NCBI RefSeq assembly: GCF_036417845.1 | Contig: NW_027118693.1 | Location: 4,970,001 to 5,034,000, forward strand | Length of the DNA: 64,000 nt | Source: Apteryx mantelli | Taxonomy: Eukaryota; Chordata; Aves; Apterygiformes; Apterygidae | Direction of reading: 5' to 3' | In this document: positions 11,042 through 22,973 of the stretch, in pieces | Layout: every line of letters starts with the position of its first letter | Position numbering within the stretch: position 1 is the stretch's first letter | The notes under the pieces: model-generated | Told to the model about the DNA's origin: nothing | Database searches by the model: none | Seen by the model: only the letters and a program-made list of their open reading frames with translations | Translations under genes and position numbers: made by a program

Positions 11042-11679
11042 ATGCCGTGTCCCGGTGATGGTGTGGGAGGGAATCCCTGCTCTGAATGATCTTCTCCTCC
11101 TCCACCCTGGAGAAGCCAGGAGAGTGACCCTGCCAGGAACCTCAGGAGTGTTGTCCTTCAGCCAGAGACTTACCGTGTAAAGGGCTGTGAAGATTTCTCC
11201 CACAAATGAGCTCTCCTCTGTCTTCCCGCTCCAGACTGCCTTTCACATCTCTCGGTCTTGTCTCATCGCATGTCAGAAAGAGCAGGCAGTGCCTGGATCC
11301 CTGCCGCTCTTTGCAGAGGAGCTGCTCCTGGATGCAGCTCTCTCTCGGCAGTGCTGCCCCATTGCCATGAACTCCCTGCATCCAGGAACCCGGCCCCGCT
11401 CAGGAGCAGAGGCCCAGCTGAAGGCGTGATTTTCTCTGTCCCTTGTGCTCCCTGCTCCTGGGAAATGTTCACTGAGGCAGACCAAAATAATCATCCATGA
11501 TCCCTCTCTAAACAATGGAGAGAGACCAGTTAGAGTATTGCAGTTTGTCTCATCAGAGGATGGTTATCCAGGAGAGTTGGAAATGTCCCACTCCAGATGC
11601 CCCTATTCCCATCTCTTAGCTAGGCAGGACACCTCGGCAGGGACAAGACGGGAGTTCATTTTCCCACACTGCAGGTATT

Positions 11680-12735
11680 GATTCAGATGAGTCAATCTAG
11701 GCATCTCCTGCTGGTTTAAAGCCCCTGGGATGGAGTGGGACTCAGATCCCTCCCATGAGCTCTGCAAAAACACTGGAGGTGGGATCCTCCTTGCCAAAGC
11801 TGAAGTGAGCACAACAGAGATGTCTGCATGCGAGCTCCTTGGCTACACTCCCATTATAATCAGCGGAGATGAAGGGTGGGAGTCAGCTGGTCACCCACTA
11901 ACACTTGGTGAAATTTTAAGAGACAGAGGTGGTCCAAGGCGTGTTCCAGTGTCTGCTTGCTCTGATGGAGCAACTATGAGACCTCTATCCTTCTAGAGCA
12001 TCAGGTGGGGGCCAGGTGGGGAATTTCCTTGGTCATCTGAACAGTAGAAGCCTCACAGTGCTAGGTGTCCCCTCACTCTGAACCTGAGAAACATGCAGAT
12101 CCCTCCATTATAAACAGCTGATGTATTTCAGTGCAGACACTCGATTCAGTGACATAATATTAGGCCTGCAGTGCCCTGTCCAATGCCTGGGCTGTCCAGC
12201 ACAACCCCCTGTTTCTAGCAGATCCAGCTTGGGACCTAGAGGAAAACCATGCCCCTTTGGAGTGTTTGCTCAGGAGGTGTCCCAGGGCACCTCGAGTTTC
12301 CTACCTGTGCCTGAATAACTGAATCCCACCACTGCATTTGGGCAAAGTCTCTACCATCTACATCCAAGCATGCTGCATAGATGGGAGGCACATCACACCA
12401 AGGTCTCCACTCATGTCGCTGCAGGCTGTCCCAGCTCAGGGACTTCTTCATTGGCACCTTGTCCTGCCTGGACATCAGTTCACCTCTGTCACAGGCCTCA
12501 AGGCGCTGCAGATTCAGCTTGGGCAGCAACCCCCTCTCCTGCCATTCCTGTATGGCCCAGCCCTGTTTCGCCATGGCCTTGGGTACTAGACAGTTTGCCA
12601 TGTCATTGGGAACCTCCTTTCACCACTACATTGCCACCTGCTATCTATGCCAGCATGTCTCTGCTCTGAAGTAGAGCCACTGCACACACAGTGTCCTTGG
12701 CCCTTGGTCACAGGTTTCCCCATGACCAATCTGTG
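11680..12735. other. Right-arm non-coding stretch of unknown origin
   Basis: Mirror copy of 7,881-8,934. No gene is recognised. Most of it belongs to the block in which no arm-to-arm difference was seen. Confidence 0.45.
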
Positions 12736-13886
12736 CTTTGTGCCACAGCTGAGGCTCTACAGCCCAAATAGACACAAGTGCATGCAGCCTGGGGCACAGC
12801 AGGAGGCACTGGAGACACACAAGCTGTCACAGGGCTGCCACATGGTTGGAATAACTGAGATGTGGTGGGTTCACTCGCACGACTGGAGGGCTGCGACAGT
12901 AGGGTACAAGTTCTTCAGGAGAGACCAAGGCAGAGGATGAGGAGGCGCCCTTTGTGTGAAGGCACAGCTCAGATGTATGGAGCTCTTCCATGGGACAGAC
13001 AAGGGGAGGCAACTCTGAAGGGCAGGGTAGCTCGGGAGAGCCAGCAGGTCTTTTAGGACAGCATCCACCAAGCACAAGAATGGTCCATCCTGATACTCAG
13101 TTAAACTACTAGACATCTCAGGAGACCAGCTTGGCTGAAGAGGGAACTCATGCCTGAGCTCCAGTGCAATAAGGCAGCATATGGGAATGGGAAGGAGGGA
13201 GAAACTGCAAAGGAGGAATTCAGAAATATTGTCCAGTGAAGTAGGGATGGTGTTAGGGAAGCCAAAACTCCCGTGGGATTGACACTTGCAGGGATGTCAA
13301 GAGCATGAAGAAGAGCTGCTACTGCTTCAGCTGCAGTAAAAGAATGCAAAGAAAAATGTGGGCTCACTGCTGAACGGGGCAGGGAATCTAGTAGTAGCAG
13401 ATGTAGATAGGTCTGAGGCACTCAATGCATTCTTGGCTTCAGTCTTCACCAAGAAGGTCTCCTGGGTCGTAGCACCTAGAGTCAGAACTCCAGAGGGGAA
13501 AAGTGACCAGCAGTGGATGAGGTCTGAGCGAGGGATTACTTGCAAGAACTCAGCCCATACAAGTCTAAGGGACTGGATGGGTGGCATCAGAGGGCATTGA
13601 GAAAGCTGGCTGCTGTCGTAGCAAGGCTGCTCTCTATTATTTTTGAAAGGTTGTGGAGATGAGGGGAGGTCCCAATGAGCTGAAAAAGGGCTGTTGTGCC
13701 CATCCTCAGAAAAGGCCACAAGGACAACCCGGGGAGCTACAGGCTGTTCAGCCTCACTTTGGTGAGCAATGTGTCATGGAGCAAATGCTCTTGGACCATA
13801 GTTCTTGGCTCATGCAGGGTGTCCCTGCTCCAGCGCAGGTTGCCTTCAGACCACAGTATCTCAGAGGTGTACCCTCTGGGAATGGA
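12736..13886 (+). mobile_element. CR1 LINE, endonuclease to mid-RT part (right arm)
   Basis: Mirror copy of the minus-strand piece at 6,730-7,880, with the same endonuclease and RT landmarks, stops and internal deletion. Sharing every break shows that the CR1 was already damaged when the arm was duplicated or was last homogenised. Confidence 0.82.
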
Positions 13887-13890
13887 GCGC

Positions 13891-14566
13891 CTCCTTCCAA
13901 GGGCCTCTCGTCCTGCCACGGGGCACCACGGAGAAGATTCTGGCTCCACCTTCTTTACTCCCTCCCGTCAGATCCTTATAAACCTTGATAAGAGCCTTTT
14001 CTGAGCCTTTTCTTCTCCAGGCTAAACAATTCCAAGTCTCGCAGACTCTCCACATGACAGACATGCTCCAGTCCCTTAATCATCTTTGTGGCCCTTTGCT
14101 GGACTTGCTCCAATATGTCCATGTGTCTCCTGTACTGGGGAGCCCTGAACTAGACACACCAGTCCAGATGTGGTCTCACCAGTGCTGAGTAGAGGGGGAG
14201 GATCACCTCCCTCACCTCCCTCGACCGGCTGCCAATGCTCTTCCTAAGGTAGCCCAGGATGCCATTGGCTTTTGCTGCAAGGGCACATTGCTGGCTCACG
14301 GTCAACTTGGTGTTCACCAGGACCCCCAGGTCCTTCTCTGCAGAGCTGCTCTCCAGCTGGGGGGCACCCAGGCTGTACTGGTGCATGAGGTCATTCTTCC
14401 CCAGGTGAAGGACTTAGCATTTTCCTTTCCTGAACTCCATGAGGTTTCTCTCTGCCCTTTTCTCCAGCCTGTCAAGATCACTCCGAATGGCAGGGCAACC
14501 ATCTGGTGTATCAGCCACTCCTCCCAGTGCTGTATCATCAGCAAACTTGCTGAGGGTGCACTCCTG
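13891..14566 (-). mobile_element. CR1 LINE, ORF2 3' part (right arm)
   Basis: Mirror copy of 6,050-6,725, with the FADDT catalytic motif and the conserved C-terminal ORF2 blocks on the minus strand. It differs from the left-arm copy at only a few bases and is defective in the same way. Confidence 0.88.
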
Positions 14567-17500
14567 AACTCAAGGGCATGGGACAGAGCTTTGTAAGCTC
14601 CTGATACGGTTATCCTCCTCCAGGAAATGGTCTTCTGGTTGGGCAGCAAAGTCCTCTTGGCAGGCCAGTGTCTCTGCAGTTTCCTTCTCACAAGGGGGAC
14701 CAGGGAGATGCCATGACTTTCTCTGGGTCAAGCCCCAGCCCCTGCTGCAGAGACACATGGCCTGGAAGACCTTAGAGCCAGCCTCCAGGTACACAGAGCA
14801 GCAGGAAGTCAAGCTTCCAGCTTCTGGTTGAAAGACGATTCATGCTCAAAGCTAAGAGGTGCAGGAACCATTTGAAGCACAAGGACAGCAGTTGCCTCAA
14901 TGATGAAAGCTTCACACTTGCTCTACAGGCAGTGAACAAAATGAAGAAAACCCTAGCTGATCAGTTCAGTACTGAGCTCCACCTCTTGGTCACTTCCTTG
15001 GGTGTCACGGGCCCTCCTCCTGCTCCTCACCCACTTCTGTCTACCAAAAGCTCTCCCAAGCCTCCTCCGCTCTTTCTGTCTCCCCATCACATTCCCCAGA
15101 GCCCTTTGGACCCCTTGTCCCCCTGGTTTGGCCCCATGGGGGAGGAGGGGTCCCAGCACCACTTGTGTGCACCCCTGTGCACCCAGAGCTGTTAGCTGCG
15201 GTGGCTGGTGCTTCCCCCCACCCAGCAGCACCAGCCCTGACCCCAGGGGATGGCTGTGGTGGTGCCAAATGCTCCCACAACTGGGGTCACATCTGGAGCA
15301 TTGCTCCAGGTGTGGTTGGAGACTGGCCCAGCAGAGACCCTCACCAGGAACAGCTGCTCTCTCTTCAACCTTACAGTTACAGAAGGATGCTGAGTGTGGA
15401 TAAAATGCCACCCTGACTGGTGTACATGATCCCACTCACTAGAGACAGGTGGATATATTTCATAAGGACAATCACTCATAGCACACATTCTTCAGAATTC
15501 CTTCACGCAAACCCTTTGCAAGCAAAGTGCTGTGGTCAAAATGGATCCCAAGATGCAGGAAGACTGGCCAAATGTCTCTGTGCATCAACCCTACACGAGG
15601 TGATACATCAGCTGGAAGCACAATGACATGGGGACATGCTTCCTGAAAGACTGGTGAGGAAATTGAGGGGACACTGGGCTACGCCAGCCACTCCTCTGCA
15701 CCCCCTGGATGTATTGGAAAATGAAGAAATGGGTTGAAACAAGAAGAGATCTGGAGCCCAGCTTAGACAGAGACAGGGTCCAATAGTCCCCTGGGAACAC
15801 TGGAGTTCAGTAACAAGCCTATGGACAGAGGCTTGTGCTCTGCTGGGGCTGTCCACACTGAGCACAGAGAAGGTGGACTAAGAGCCTGCCTATACTCAGG
15901 GAAAGGGAAAGCCTTGCTCAGTGTCACCACGGATGAGATTGCTCTCACTGAACTTCAGGTGAACAATTCAGAGGTGCGTAGTCCTAACCTAGATGCATTA
16001 AGATGGTAAGAGAGGTCTGCATTATGTTGGCAGTTATAACTCTGAACCCTCAGGTTCACACTTCCTTTTGGAGGGGTAGAAGATAGTCAGGTGGCCCTTA
16101 GGAACCAATGTCTCACCCCTGAAGAGCTCCCAGAGGTCTGCAATGAAGATGCCTACATGTCAGTCTGTCACTCAAGCCTCTCTCTGCCCTTAGAGAGGAG
16201 GAATCTGTTCCTCTCCTCTCCTTTAGAAATCCATTTTGTGAAAAGTTGAATCATGTCCTAAACTCCACTGACTAACCTAAGGCAACCTAAGGTGTCTACC
16301 TCTTGAACATTTAAAATCTATCCTTTCGATGTCCAACATTAGAAAGATAAGGCAGGGAGCGTGACAGTAGCTCCACAGAAACTGCTTTCACAGATTACAT
16401 TTCTTGATAGCACTTTTAAAGATTTGCTGTTTCTCTCTCTTAGGCTGCTTCACAAAATGGATCTACAGTTCTGCAGGGATTAGGTCACCTGGGTACCAGC
16501 TATCATTTTAATTAATGTCCTGTCACCCTCTCAGACCGACTCTGCTGAGGAGCATCTCAGGAAAGCACAGGGGACCGTGATTCTTCAGGGAATGCCAAAG
16601 CACTTTGCATGGTTTTACTTGAAAGGAAAAAGAAAATCAGAGCTTACTTCTGTCTGGCAGCACAGTGCATCAGAACAAACGGCATTAGCAGCTGACTCAA
16701 AGAGGCTCTGCAAGAACCTTGAAATGAGACATGCCAGATGATTGTTCTCTCAAGGTTGTGGGAGGAGAGGGAAGGAGATGATGGTCTGCAGAAATTCTGC
16801 TGGCCTTCTCTTTCCCCTTGATAGTGTTTCCTGCACATAGATTAATGTAAGTAACTGCTTTGCTGCATTTCACCTCATTTTTCTTTGATTCTTATTGTTG
16901 TTGTTGTTGAGTTCCTAGACTGCCTGCCTGCCTGCCTGCCTGTGATTGTCCCCCTTTGCCTGTGATATTTCTCAGGCAATGAGACCTTGCTGATCAGTCT
17001 GCGTCTATGTGCCTGGGTCTCTGCCCCTTCTTCTGCTTTAGCTTGTTGGCCAGGTCCAGCTAAGCAGCACAGAGTAGTACTGTTCTCTCTTTTGGGCTTA
17101 TACAAGTTCTGTGAGCAAAAGCGGCAGGATGGAAAGGAGATGGTCTACATAGGGGTAGATTGTCCTGAGAGGACTGCATAGAGAATTCAACATCTTCAAG
17201 AGCTCGGGTAATGAATTCAGGACCGACTCCACATCAAACCAAGCTTCGTTTTTTCCAGTGTTCACAGAAAAAAAAAAAAAAAAAAAGTCTTCTGGGTTTC
17301 TGTTTGTTATTTATTTGTTTTACAAGATAGGGCGCTTATTTTTTTTTATCCCCAACTGATGAAATTCCCTACTTATCTTTTTATCTCCTAGGATTTTCTT
17401 TTTTTTCTTTCTCTCTCCTTTGTATTACTTGTATTACTTTTTTATTTTTCCTTCTGATGGCCAGCATGTTTTATCAAAACCATTTCTCAGCAAGAAAGAT

Positions 17501-17830
17501 TGCTGCAACTGAAGAAAAATCTGGTTATAAAGATTTCTGCTCTATAGGGAATAGTTCAAGCTTGGAGGGAAAGACCACAGTTTTAATCATAGAATATTTG
17601 TCTTCCCTCTTTTTGGCTTTGTCCCTCCTATTACCTTTATTTCCCAGTGGCCTCCTCCTTTATCACCATCCTCTTTCTGCTTTCTCTCCATTCCTTACCT
17701 AAACAAAAAGTTAATGTCGCTTTAAAGAGATGTTTTTATCTTTCTCCAGGATGGATTTTCTCTCATCCTAAAATACAGATTTAAGATAGACTAGAGAAAG
17801 AATGACTGAGAAATGTCTATTTTTTTCTCC
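14567..17830. other. Right-arm non-coding stretch
   Basis: Mirror copy of 2,767-6,049. No gene is recognised. It contains the A run at about 17,268-17,286, the TGCC repeat at about 16,920-16,940 and the GC-rich block at about 14,980-15,360. Confidence 0.5.
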
Positions 17831-17844
17831 ATTGGCTATAAAAG
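17831..17844 (+). promoter_or_regulatory. Candidate core promoter (CCAAT + TATA) of right-arm OR
   Basis: ATTGG (inverted CCAAT) is followed immediately by CTATAAAAGG, 300 bp upstream of the OR ATG. It is conserved with the mirror site at 2,752-2,766. Transcription would be expected to begin near 17,865-17,875. Its function is inferred from motif and position. Confidence 0.5.
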
Positions 17845-18143
17845 GACACTTGAGTAAGGAGCTCAAATGCAAAAACTTACATGTTGTTAATAATGAATTC
17901 CTACTCTAACGTAGAAACTAAGTTTGTTGTTACTGTTTAAAATGGTGTCTCCTTGCTCTGTGTTGTTTCTCCTTGCCTCTCCTCTCTTCTCTGTTTTCCT
18001 TACAGACTTTTTGTGAGTGTCCCCATGTATCTCTTCTATTATACTTCTACATTTCTCTACCTGTCTCCACTTCCTCTAACCTTACAAGGAATCGTTTCCT
18101 CCACTCACCATCTTCTCTTACTCACTGCAGCTCAGTTGCAGAT

Positions 18144-19091
18144 ATGTTGAACCATACGACTGTCACAGAGTTCCTTCTCTTGGGCTTCCCCTCCCTCCAC
18201 CATCAGGAGTACCTAATAGCAATCACTTTCCTGGCTTCCTACCTGGTGATCTTAGTTGGAAACCTGCTGATCATTGCCCTCATTCTTTCTGACCGAGACC
18301 TCCACAGACCTATGTACTTTTTCCTCTGCAACCTCTCCTCTTTGGAGATCTTCATCACTACATCCATCATACCCAAAACAGTAGCAAGCCTGTTGATGGG
18401 CAGCAAAGCCATCTCCTACCCAACTTGTATAACTCAGTGCTGCTTCTACTCCCTCTTGGGCAACATTGAGTTTGTCCTTTTCGCTGTCATGTTCTACGAC
18501 CGTTATGTGGCCATATGCTACCCTCTTCAGTACCCCATGCTCATGAACAGTCAGCTTTGTGTTCAGCTCCTGTTGGGGTCATGGACTGCAGGCTTCCTGG
18601 TCACCGTTGTCCCCACTGTCCTAGTTGTCAGGCTGCCCTTCTGCAATGCCAATCGTATTGACCACTTCTTCTGTGACGTTGTGCTTTTGATCAAGTTGTC
18701 CTGTGCAGAAACACAGACTTTTGAGCTGGTAAGTTTCATGAACGCTTTCATCATCCTCTTTGGCTCACTGGTCATGACAGCAATGTCCTACCTATACATC
18801 ATTAACACCATACTAAAGTTGCCCTCAGCTTCGTCACGGAACAAGGCATTTTCTACATGCTCCTCTCACTTCACTTTTGTCATCTTGGGCTATGGTAGCT
18901 GCATCTTCCAGTATGTGCTGCCTTCAAGTCACCACACTTCCTATTACAAAATGGTGGCCCTGATCAGCACAATGGTAGCTCCTCTGATGAGCCCCTTTAT
19001 TTTCAGCCTGAGGAACGAGCAGATGAAGAAGGCTCTCAAGGTGGGCTTGAAGAGAAGTGTGATAATCTCCAGAAAATGTTTTTCCTTCTGA
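18144..19091 (+). CDS. Olfactory receptor, class II, family 6-like (right-arm copy)
   Basis: This is an intact 315-codon odorant receptor GPCR, paralogous to 1,511-2,458. It has NHT at residue 3, PMYFFL, MFYDRYVAIC, KAFSTCSSHF and SPFIFSLRN. The frame stays open upstream without an ATG. I chose the ATG at 18,144 because it aligns with other OR N-termini and directly follows acceptor-like CAG dinucleotides in a pyrimidine-rich tract. Against the left-arm copy I count by hand about 38 replacement and 13 silent nucleotide differences, clustered in TM3 and in ECL2-TM5 (codons for residues about 165-212). TM7 carries SPxxF instead of NPxxY. AATAAA signals at about 19,525 and 19,617 lie in sequence the left arm lacks. 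Confidence 0.95.
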   Translation: MLNHTTVTEFLLLGFPSLHHQEYLIAITFLASYLVILVGNLLIIALILSDRDLHRPMYFFLCNLSSLEIFITTSIIPKTVASLLMGSKAISYPTCITQCCFYSLLGNIEFVLFAVMFYDRYVAICYPLQYPMLMNSQLCVQLLLGSWTAGFLVTVVPTVLVVRLPFCNANRIDHFFCDVVLLIKLSCAETQTFELVSFMNAFIILFGSLVMTAMSYLYIINTILKLPSASSRNKAFSTCSSHFTFVILGYGSCIFQYVLPSSHHTSYYKMVALISTMVAPLMSPFIFSLRNEQMKKALKVGLKRSVIISRKCFSF

Positions 19092-19396
19092 GGAGAGATT
19101 TTGTATGTGGAAGGAAAACAGAGGGGGGATGGAACAAATGATTAGGATTCATTTGCTGAAATTACACCTTTCTTTCTTAGCAGTGTGGAGTTTCATGAAA
19201 TCACACCAGTTTCTCTCCTGAAACATATCACCATGATAAGACCTAATCCTCAGATAGGGATGCCTTTCAAATGGTCTGAAAGCACTTTACAAACCCTGGT
19301 GAATACCCTGGTGATGGTGTTTTCTAAGTGTGGAAACTGAGACAGAAAGCAACAAGCTGAGAAGTTCCTCCTTCCTTGGCACACCAAATTCTCAAG

Positions 19397-19707
19397 ACGG
19401 TTCACCTTCCTCCAGTTTGGATGCAGCTTCTCCTTCTCACACAATCTGGTTTGCCTGTTTATTTTGGTGACAGAGCTTTGTTGAGCCTTTTTGCCTTTAG
19501 AAAGAGACAGAAAACAGGTGGAACAAATAAAAAGGAGAACAACAATGGCTTTATTTCTCTGCTAAGTGGCACTTGCTTCTCCCCATTAACCTCCTGGTAA
19601 GGACAAGAACATAGACAAAATAAAGTCTAAATTACCCACCTAACATCAGCTCTCTTTTAAGCTGCAACTAAATCCAGAATATTGGTCAGTAATTTAATTG
19701 TTGAGTA
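19397..19707. other. Right-arm-specific segment (indel between arms)
   Basis: About 310 bp is present here with no counterpart at the matching left-arm point (near 1,200), where flanking sequence joins directly. No target-site duplication or transposon end is visible, so a deletion in the left arm is as likely as an insertion here. The segment holds two AATAAA motifs downstream of the OR gene. Confidence 0.75.
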
Positions 19708-22700
19708 ACAATGCAATTGTCCACAGATCAAGCTTAATGAAATAAATGCCCAGTCCTTATGACACAATGCTGTCAGAGCCAATACTTCAGCTAATAGAAC
19801 AGCCTCACGCAGTGGAATAGTTTGGTCCACATATAAACATTTGTAACTTAAATGCCCTAAGCTGAGGGCATTGCCCACCCTCCTGTGATAGTCTAGAGGA
19901 TTATATCATCTCCTCTTATGCTAGTTGTCCATAGTACTTCAGAGGAAGTACACTGAGCATAGGAGGCTCATCTGTTTAATAGGAAATGCCAGATGCACTG
20001 AACCACATGCTGGGTAATGTGTTATAATTTGTGCAAGTGAGGGACTTTAGATCAGTGAGGTGCAGCCTCTGCAGCCACAAGGATTAGATCTAGACCTTAA
20101 GTTCTCTCCAACCCCTTCACCAAACAAAAGCAAACAAAAAATTCCTTTTCTCTAATCCTTGTCATGGTATTGCCATTTTATAATTTTCATGGATTCATTT
20201 TCACTCACGATTTGCAAGACAAATATCTTGTTTTGGAATGAGAATCAAAAGCAGTATTTGTTTATCCATTTTAAATAAAAATATGACATTATCATTCTAT
20301 CTGAGAGATTTTTATTATTTAAATCACTCACTCCCAATAGTACAGAAACACAAGATGGATGAGTTTAGTCTTAAATGCCTAGCATGGAAAGTTTGAAGGT
20401 AGTTAGTTGGATGACTCCCATCCGCTTTAAGTTGGCAAAGAATCCCACCAAGACATCTTCAGTGAAGAGACTTTGGAATCACAGGTAGTACTTTAACTTA
20501 GTTATCTTAGGCATCTTATTGTGAAAAATCCCCCTCAAAGTCACTCTGGCACTAATGGCTCTGATATTTCTGGATAGAAAGCTACAGTTTGACTATCTGT
20601 GGGAGCGCCACACCTCTGGTTACAGCACAGAAATAACAGAACCTCACTGTTTGCCCACTGCTGCCTCTACACCAATATCTTAGGTGCTTGCTTTGCTCTG
20701 ATGGCCTGACCTCCAGACTGTTCACTTTATTTACACCAGGGAAAAGTCCAGGTGCAGTTGTGGGATAGTTCATTCAGGAATTTGCTTCTTCCATTGAAGG
20801 AACAGGTCACTCCAAGAGTTCCCCCCTGCAAGGGGTACAAACAAGACCGTGCTGGGTGTTGCTTCCTCTGCTCTGTGCAGACGTCAAACTGTATTTTATG
20901 CCCTAAGGCATGCAGCACATATCCTCACTGCCACACTACAAAACAAAACAAAGCACACATTTTGTCAGCAGTGATCAACAGCCCTCACTTGATTTCATGT
21001 GCTTTGAATGGAGGAAGCGCACACAAAACGACATGCCTGTGTCTCTGGGCTGCAGGGGCACTACGTGGGCCAGCAGACACCCAGGAGGCCCAGAAGTTAA
21101 GCAATATGAGCAGCATTTCCTGACAACAGGGTCTGCTTCCTGTAATAAATGTGCGCAGTAAATAACAGACTTTCTTCTGTGGATAAAGGTCCCCTAAATA
21201 GCTACCCACCTCCTTGATACCTGAGCTGGATAAATAATGGATTTTTTTTTTTAATAGGTGAATTGAAATGAAATAAGTTAATAAAAAAAAAAAGGTGGAC
21301 TTTGAGGACTTTGCTAAATGAACACAGAAATATTCTGGTCCACTGCAAACCCTTTCTTAGATCTAAAATGCTATGTTCCTTCTCAAAGTACTGACAACAG
21401 TAGTTGCATTCACCCCAGCCAGCGAGAGGGTGGCTCTGAAGCTCTTGTGTTGCCTACTCCTGTAAAGGCATCAGTACCATGCTCCATGAATGTGACAGGA
21501 GAAAGTAAGTGCCCAAAGTAAGTTCCTAAGATCTGCATGAGAGAACGTAGGCCAGAAATCATTTACATTCCAATACTTTCTTCCCAAAAGACTCTGCCCA
21601 TGCTGCCATCCAACAGAGTAGGTCTTCTTTCTGCACAAAACTTTCAAACATTTTTGCTTCCTTCTAACAGAAATATGATGATATTCCTCTTTAGTTTCAT
21701 CCTAAATTATAAATCAGCTCAAGAGAGATAAATAATTTTCTACAGCTGCCTATTTCTGTTCCCAAGTATAAAGGGAGGCCAAATGATTAACACAAACTAA
21801 GACAGCTCAACTCCACAAGTGCAAAGGCCACCCTACCAGACTTCTGCTAAGTCACTGTTTTCACGGAGGGACTCCCTATGATCTTTTGATAATGTACCCT
21901 ACAAGCTTGGGAAGAGAGTTTCCCCTGTGTCAGTATGATTCCAGCCCCCCAGTTTGTTGTGTGATAAGCACAAAAGAACAATCTACGGATAAGCAGCTTG
22001 TAGCTGCATGGGTGCCCTCTTCCCTTTCTGCTCCCTGGAAGACATGGACCTGGCTGCATATTTCAAGCACTACGCAAGCTCAAGACGGAAGTGTCTTCTG
22101 GAAAAGGAACGAAGGGGTGGAAAGGGAATGGTCATGAAGGGACAACTGTTGAAAGAGGAAGATAGAATTAAAATTTTCAAAACTACCTCTTCATGCCATG
22201 ATAGCTACTTCTTTAATCCCGTAAACATTACTACACATCTGGCACTGATTTTTTTTTGCCATAATTGTGAATATAATTCATGTACCTGCTTCCCAGCTAT
22301 CCTAAACACAGGAGTTGTTCCAAAGCTATATTAGAACAGGGAAGTATTAAAACTCAGTTTGTTCTTTCTCAGATCAGGTGACAACAGGCTGCTCAGTTTT
22401 GGGATCTATCTCCTGAATACGTCTACTTCATGCAGATCACTGAACCATCTCTCTTGGGCTGAAGACGCACATTCAGACAGATGCATGCATGCATGGTTAA
22501 ATGCATCTTTTCTGTCATGATATGAAAGATAAAAAGAACTGGTTGGGGATGGGATTATCAATGGCAACCTGAGCATCTTGATTAGAAGAGTGAGGGCTGT
22601 GTAAAAGACAGAAAGACCTTTGCTAGGGGTTGGCAGGGTGTTGGGTTTTGGTAAGAGATACACAATGATTAGGGTGCTGTAGAAATTTTTACTACAGGGA

Positions 22701-22799
22701 GGTGGAAGGAGATGGCTGAGAAAGCCTTCTGTCTGTCTCTGGTAGAAGGGGTCATCAAAACAGTGAATAGGGTGCTAACACATCCCAGGCCTGGCAGAA
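19708..22799. other. Non-coding stretch: outer right arm, then unique DNA
   Basis: Up to 20,887 this mirrors the outer left arm. Beyond that it is single-copy within the window. No gene is recognised; T- and A-rich runs occur near 21,240-21,295. On the minus strand near 22,590-22,660 a short stretch could be OR TM7 debris, which I do not call. Confidence 0.4.
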
Positions 22800-22973
22800 T
22801 TGAAAGGCATGGGAACGCTGCTCAGCAATCACGAGCATAACAAAGTGGATATTCCCAAGGAGAGTCGTAATGCAGATAACTAGAACCAGTGGGAAGAGGA
22901 AGGTCTGAAATTCTGGGACATTAGTGTACCCTAGAAGGCTGCTTTTGGTAACAGATGTCCCACGTCTATTCCA
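22800..22973 (-). pseudogene. Olfactory receptor remnant, N-terminus to TM1
   Basis: On the minus strand the translation reads like the start of an OR: WNRRGTSVTKSSLLGYTNVP, then a hydrophobic TM1 ending in TLLGN, then IAEQRSHAF, where functional ORs have a basic loop followed by PMYFFL. After that the similarity stops. No conserved TM2-TM6 motifs follow downstream on the same strand. It is a dead fragment, by truncation or internal deletion. Confidence 0.7.

Larger units (their letters stand above)
10451..20887 (-). repeat. Right arm of large palindrome (inverted repeat)
   Basis: This is the reverse complement of 1-9,994. It includes about 310 bp absent from the left arm (about 19,397-19,707) and a three-copy 82-bp tandem repeat where the left arm has one copy. 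Sample comparisons give about 95% identity near the centre (10.45-11.45 kb) and no difference seen over about 11,977-13,996. They give about 97-99% over 14-17.7 kb and about 94% over the OR gene and outer flank. It ends at or beyond 20,887; the partner of that base is window position 1. Confidence 0.95.

Noticed and set aside
1-20887. Palindrome as a simple fold-back assembly artefact
   Set aside because: Arms differ by up to about 5-6% in places, by a 310-bp indel and by a repeat copy-number change, which a fold-back artefact would not produce. Read-level confirmation is still needed for the identical 2-kb block.
22500-22663. Possible OR TM7 piece (VFYTALTLLI-like) on the minus strand
   Set aside because: Only a short hydrophobic stretch matches, and no NPxxY/SLRN motif follows in frame. 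Too weak to call as the 3' end of the 22.8-kb OR remnant.
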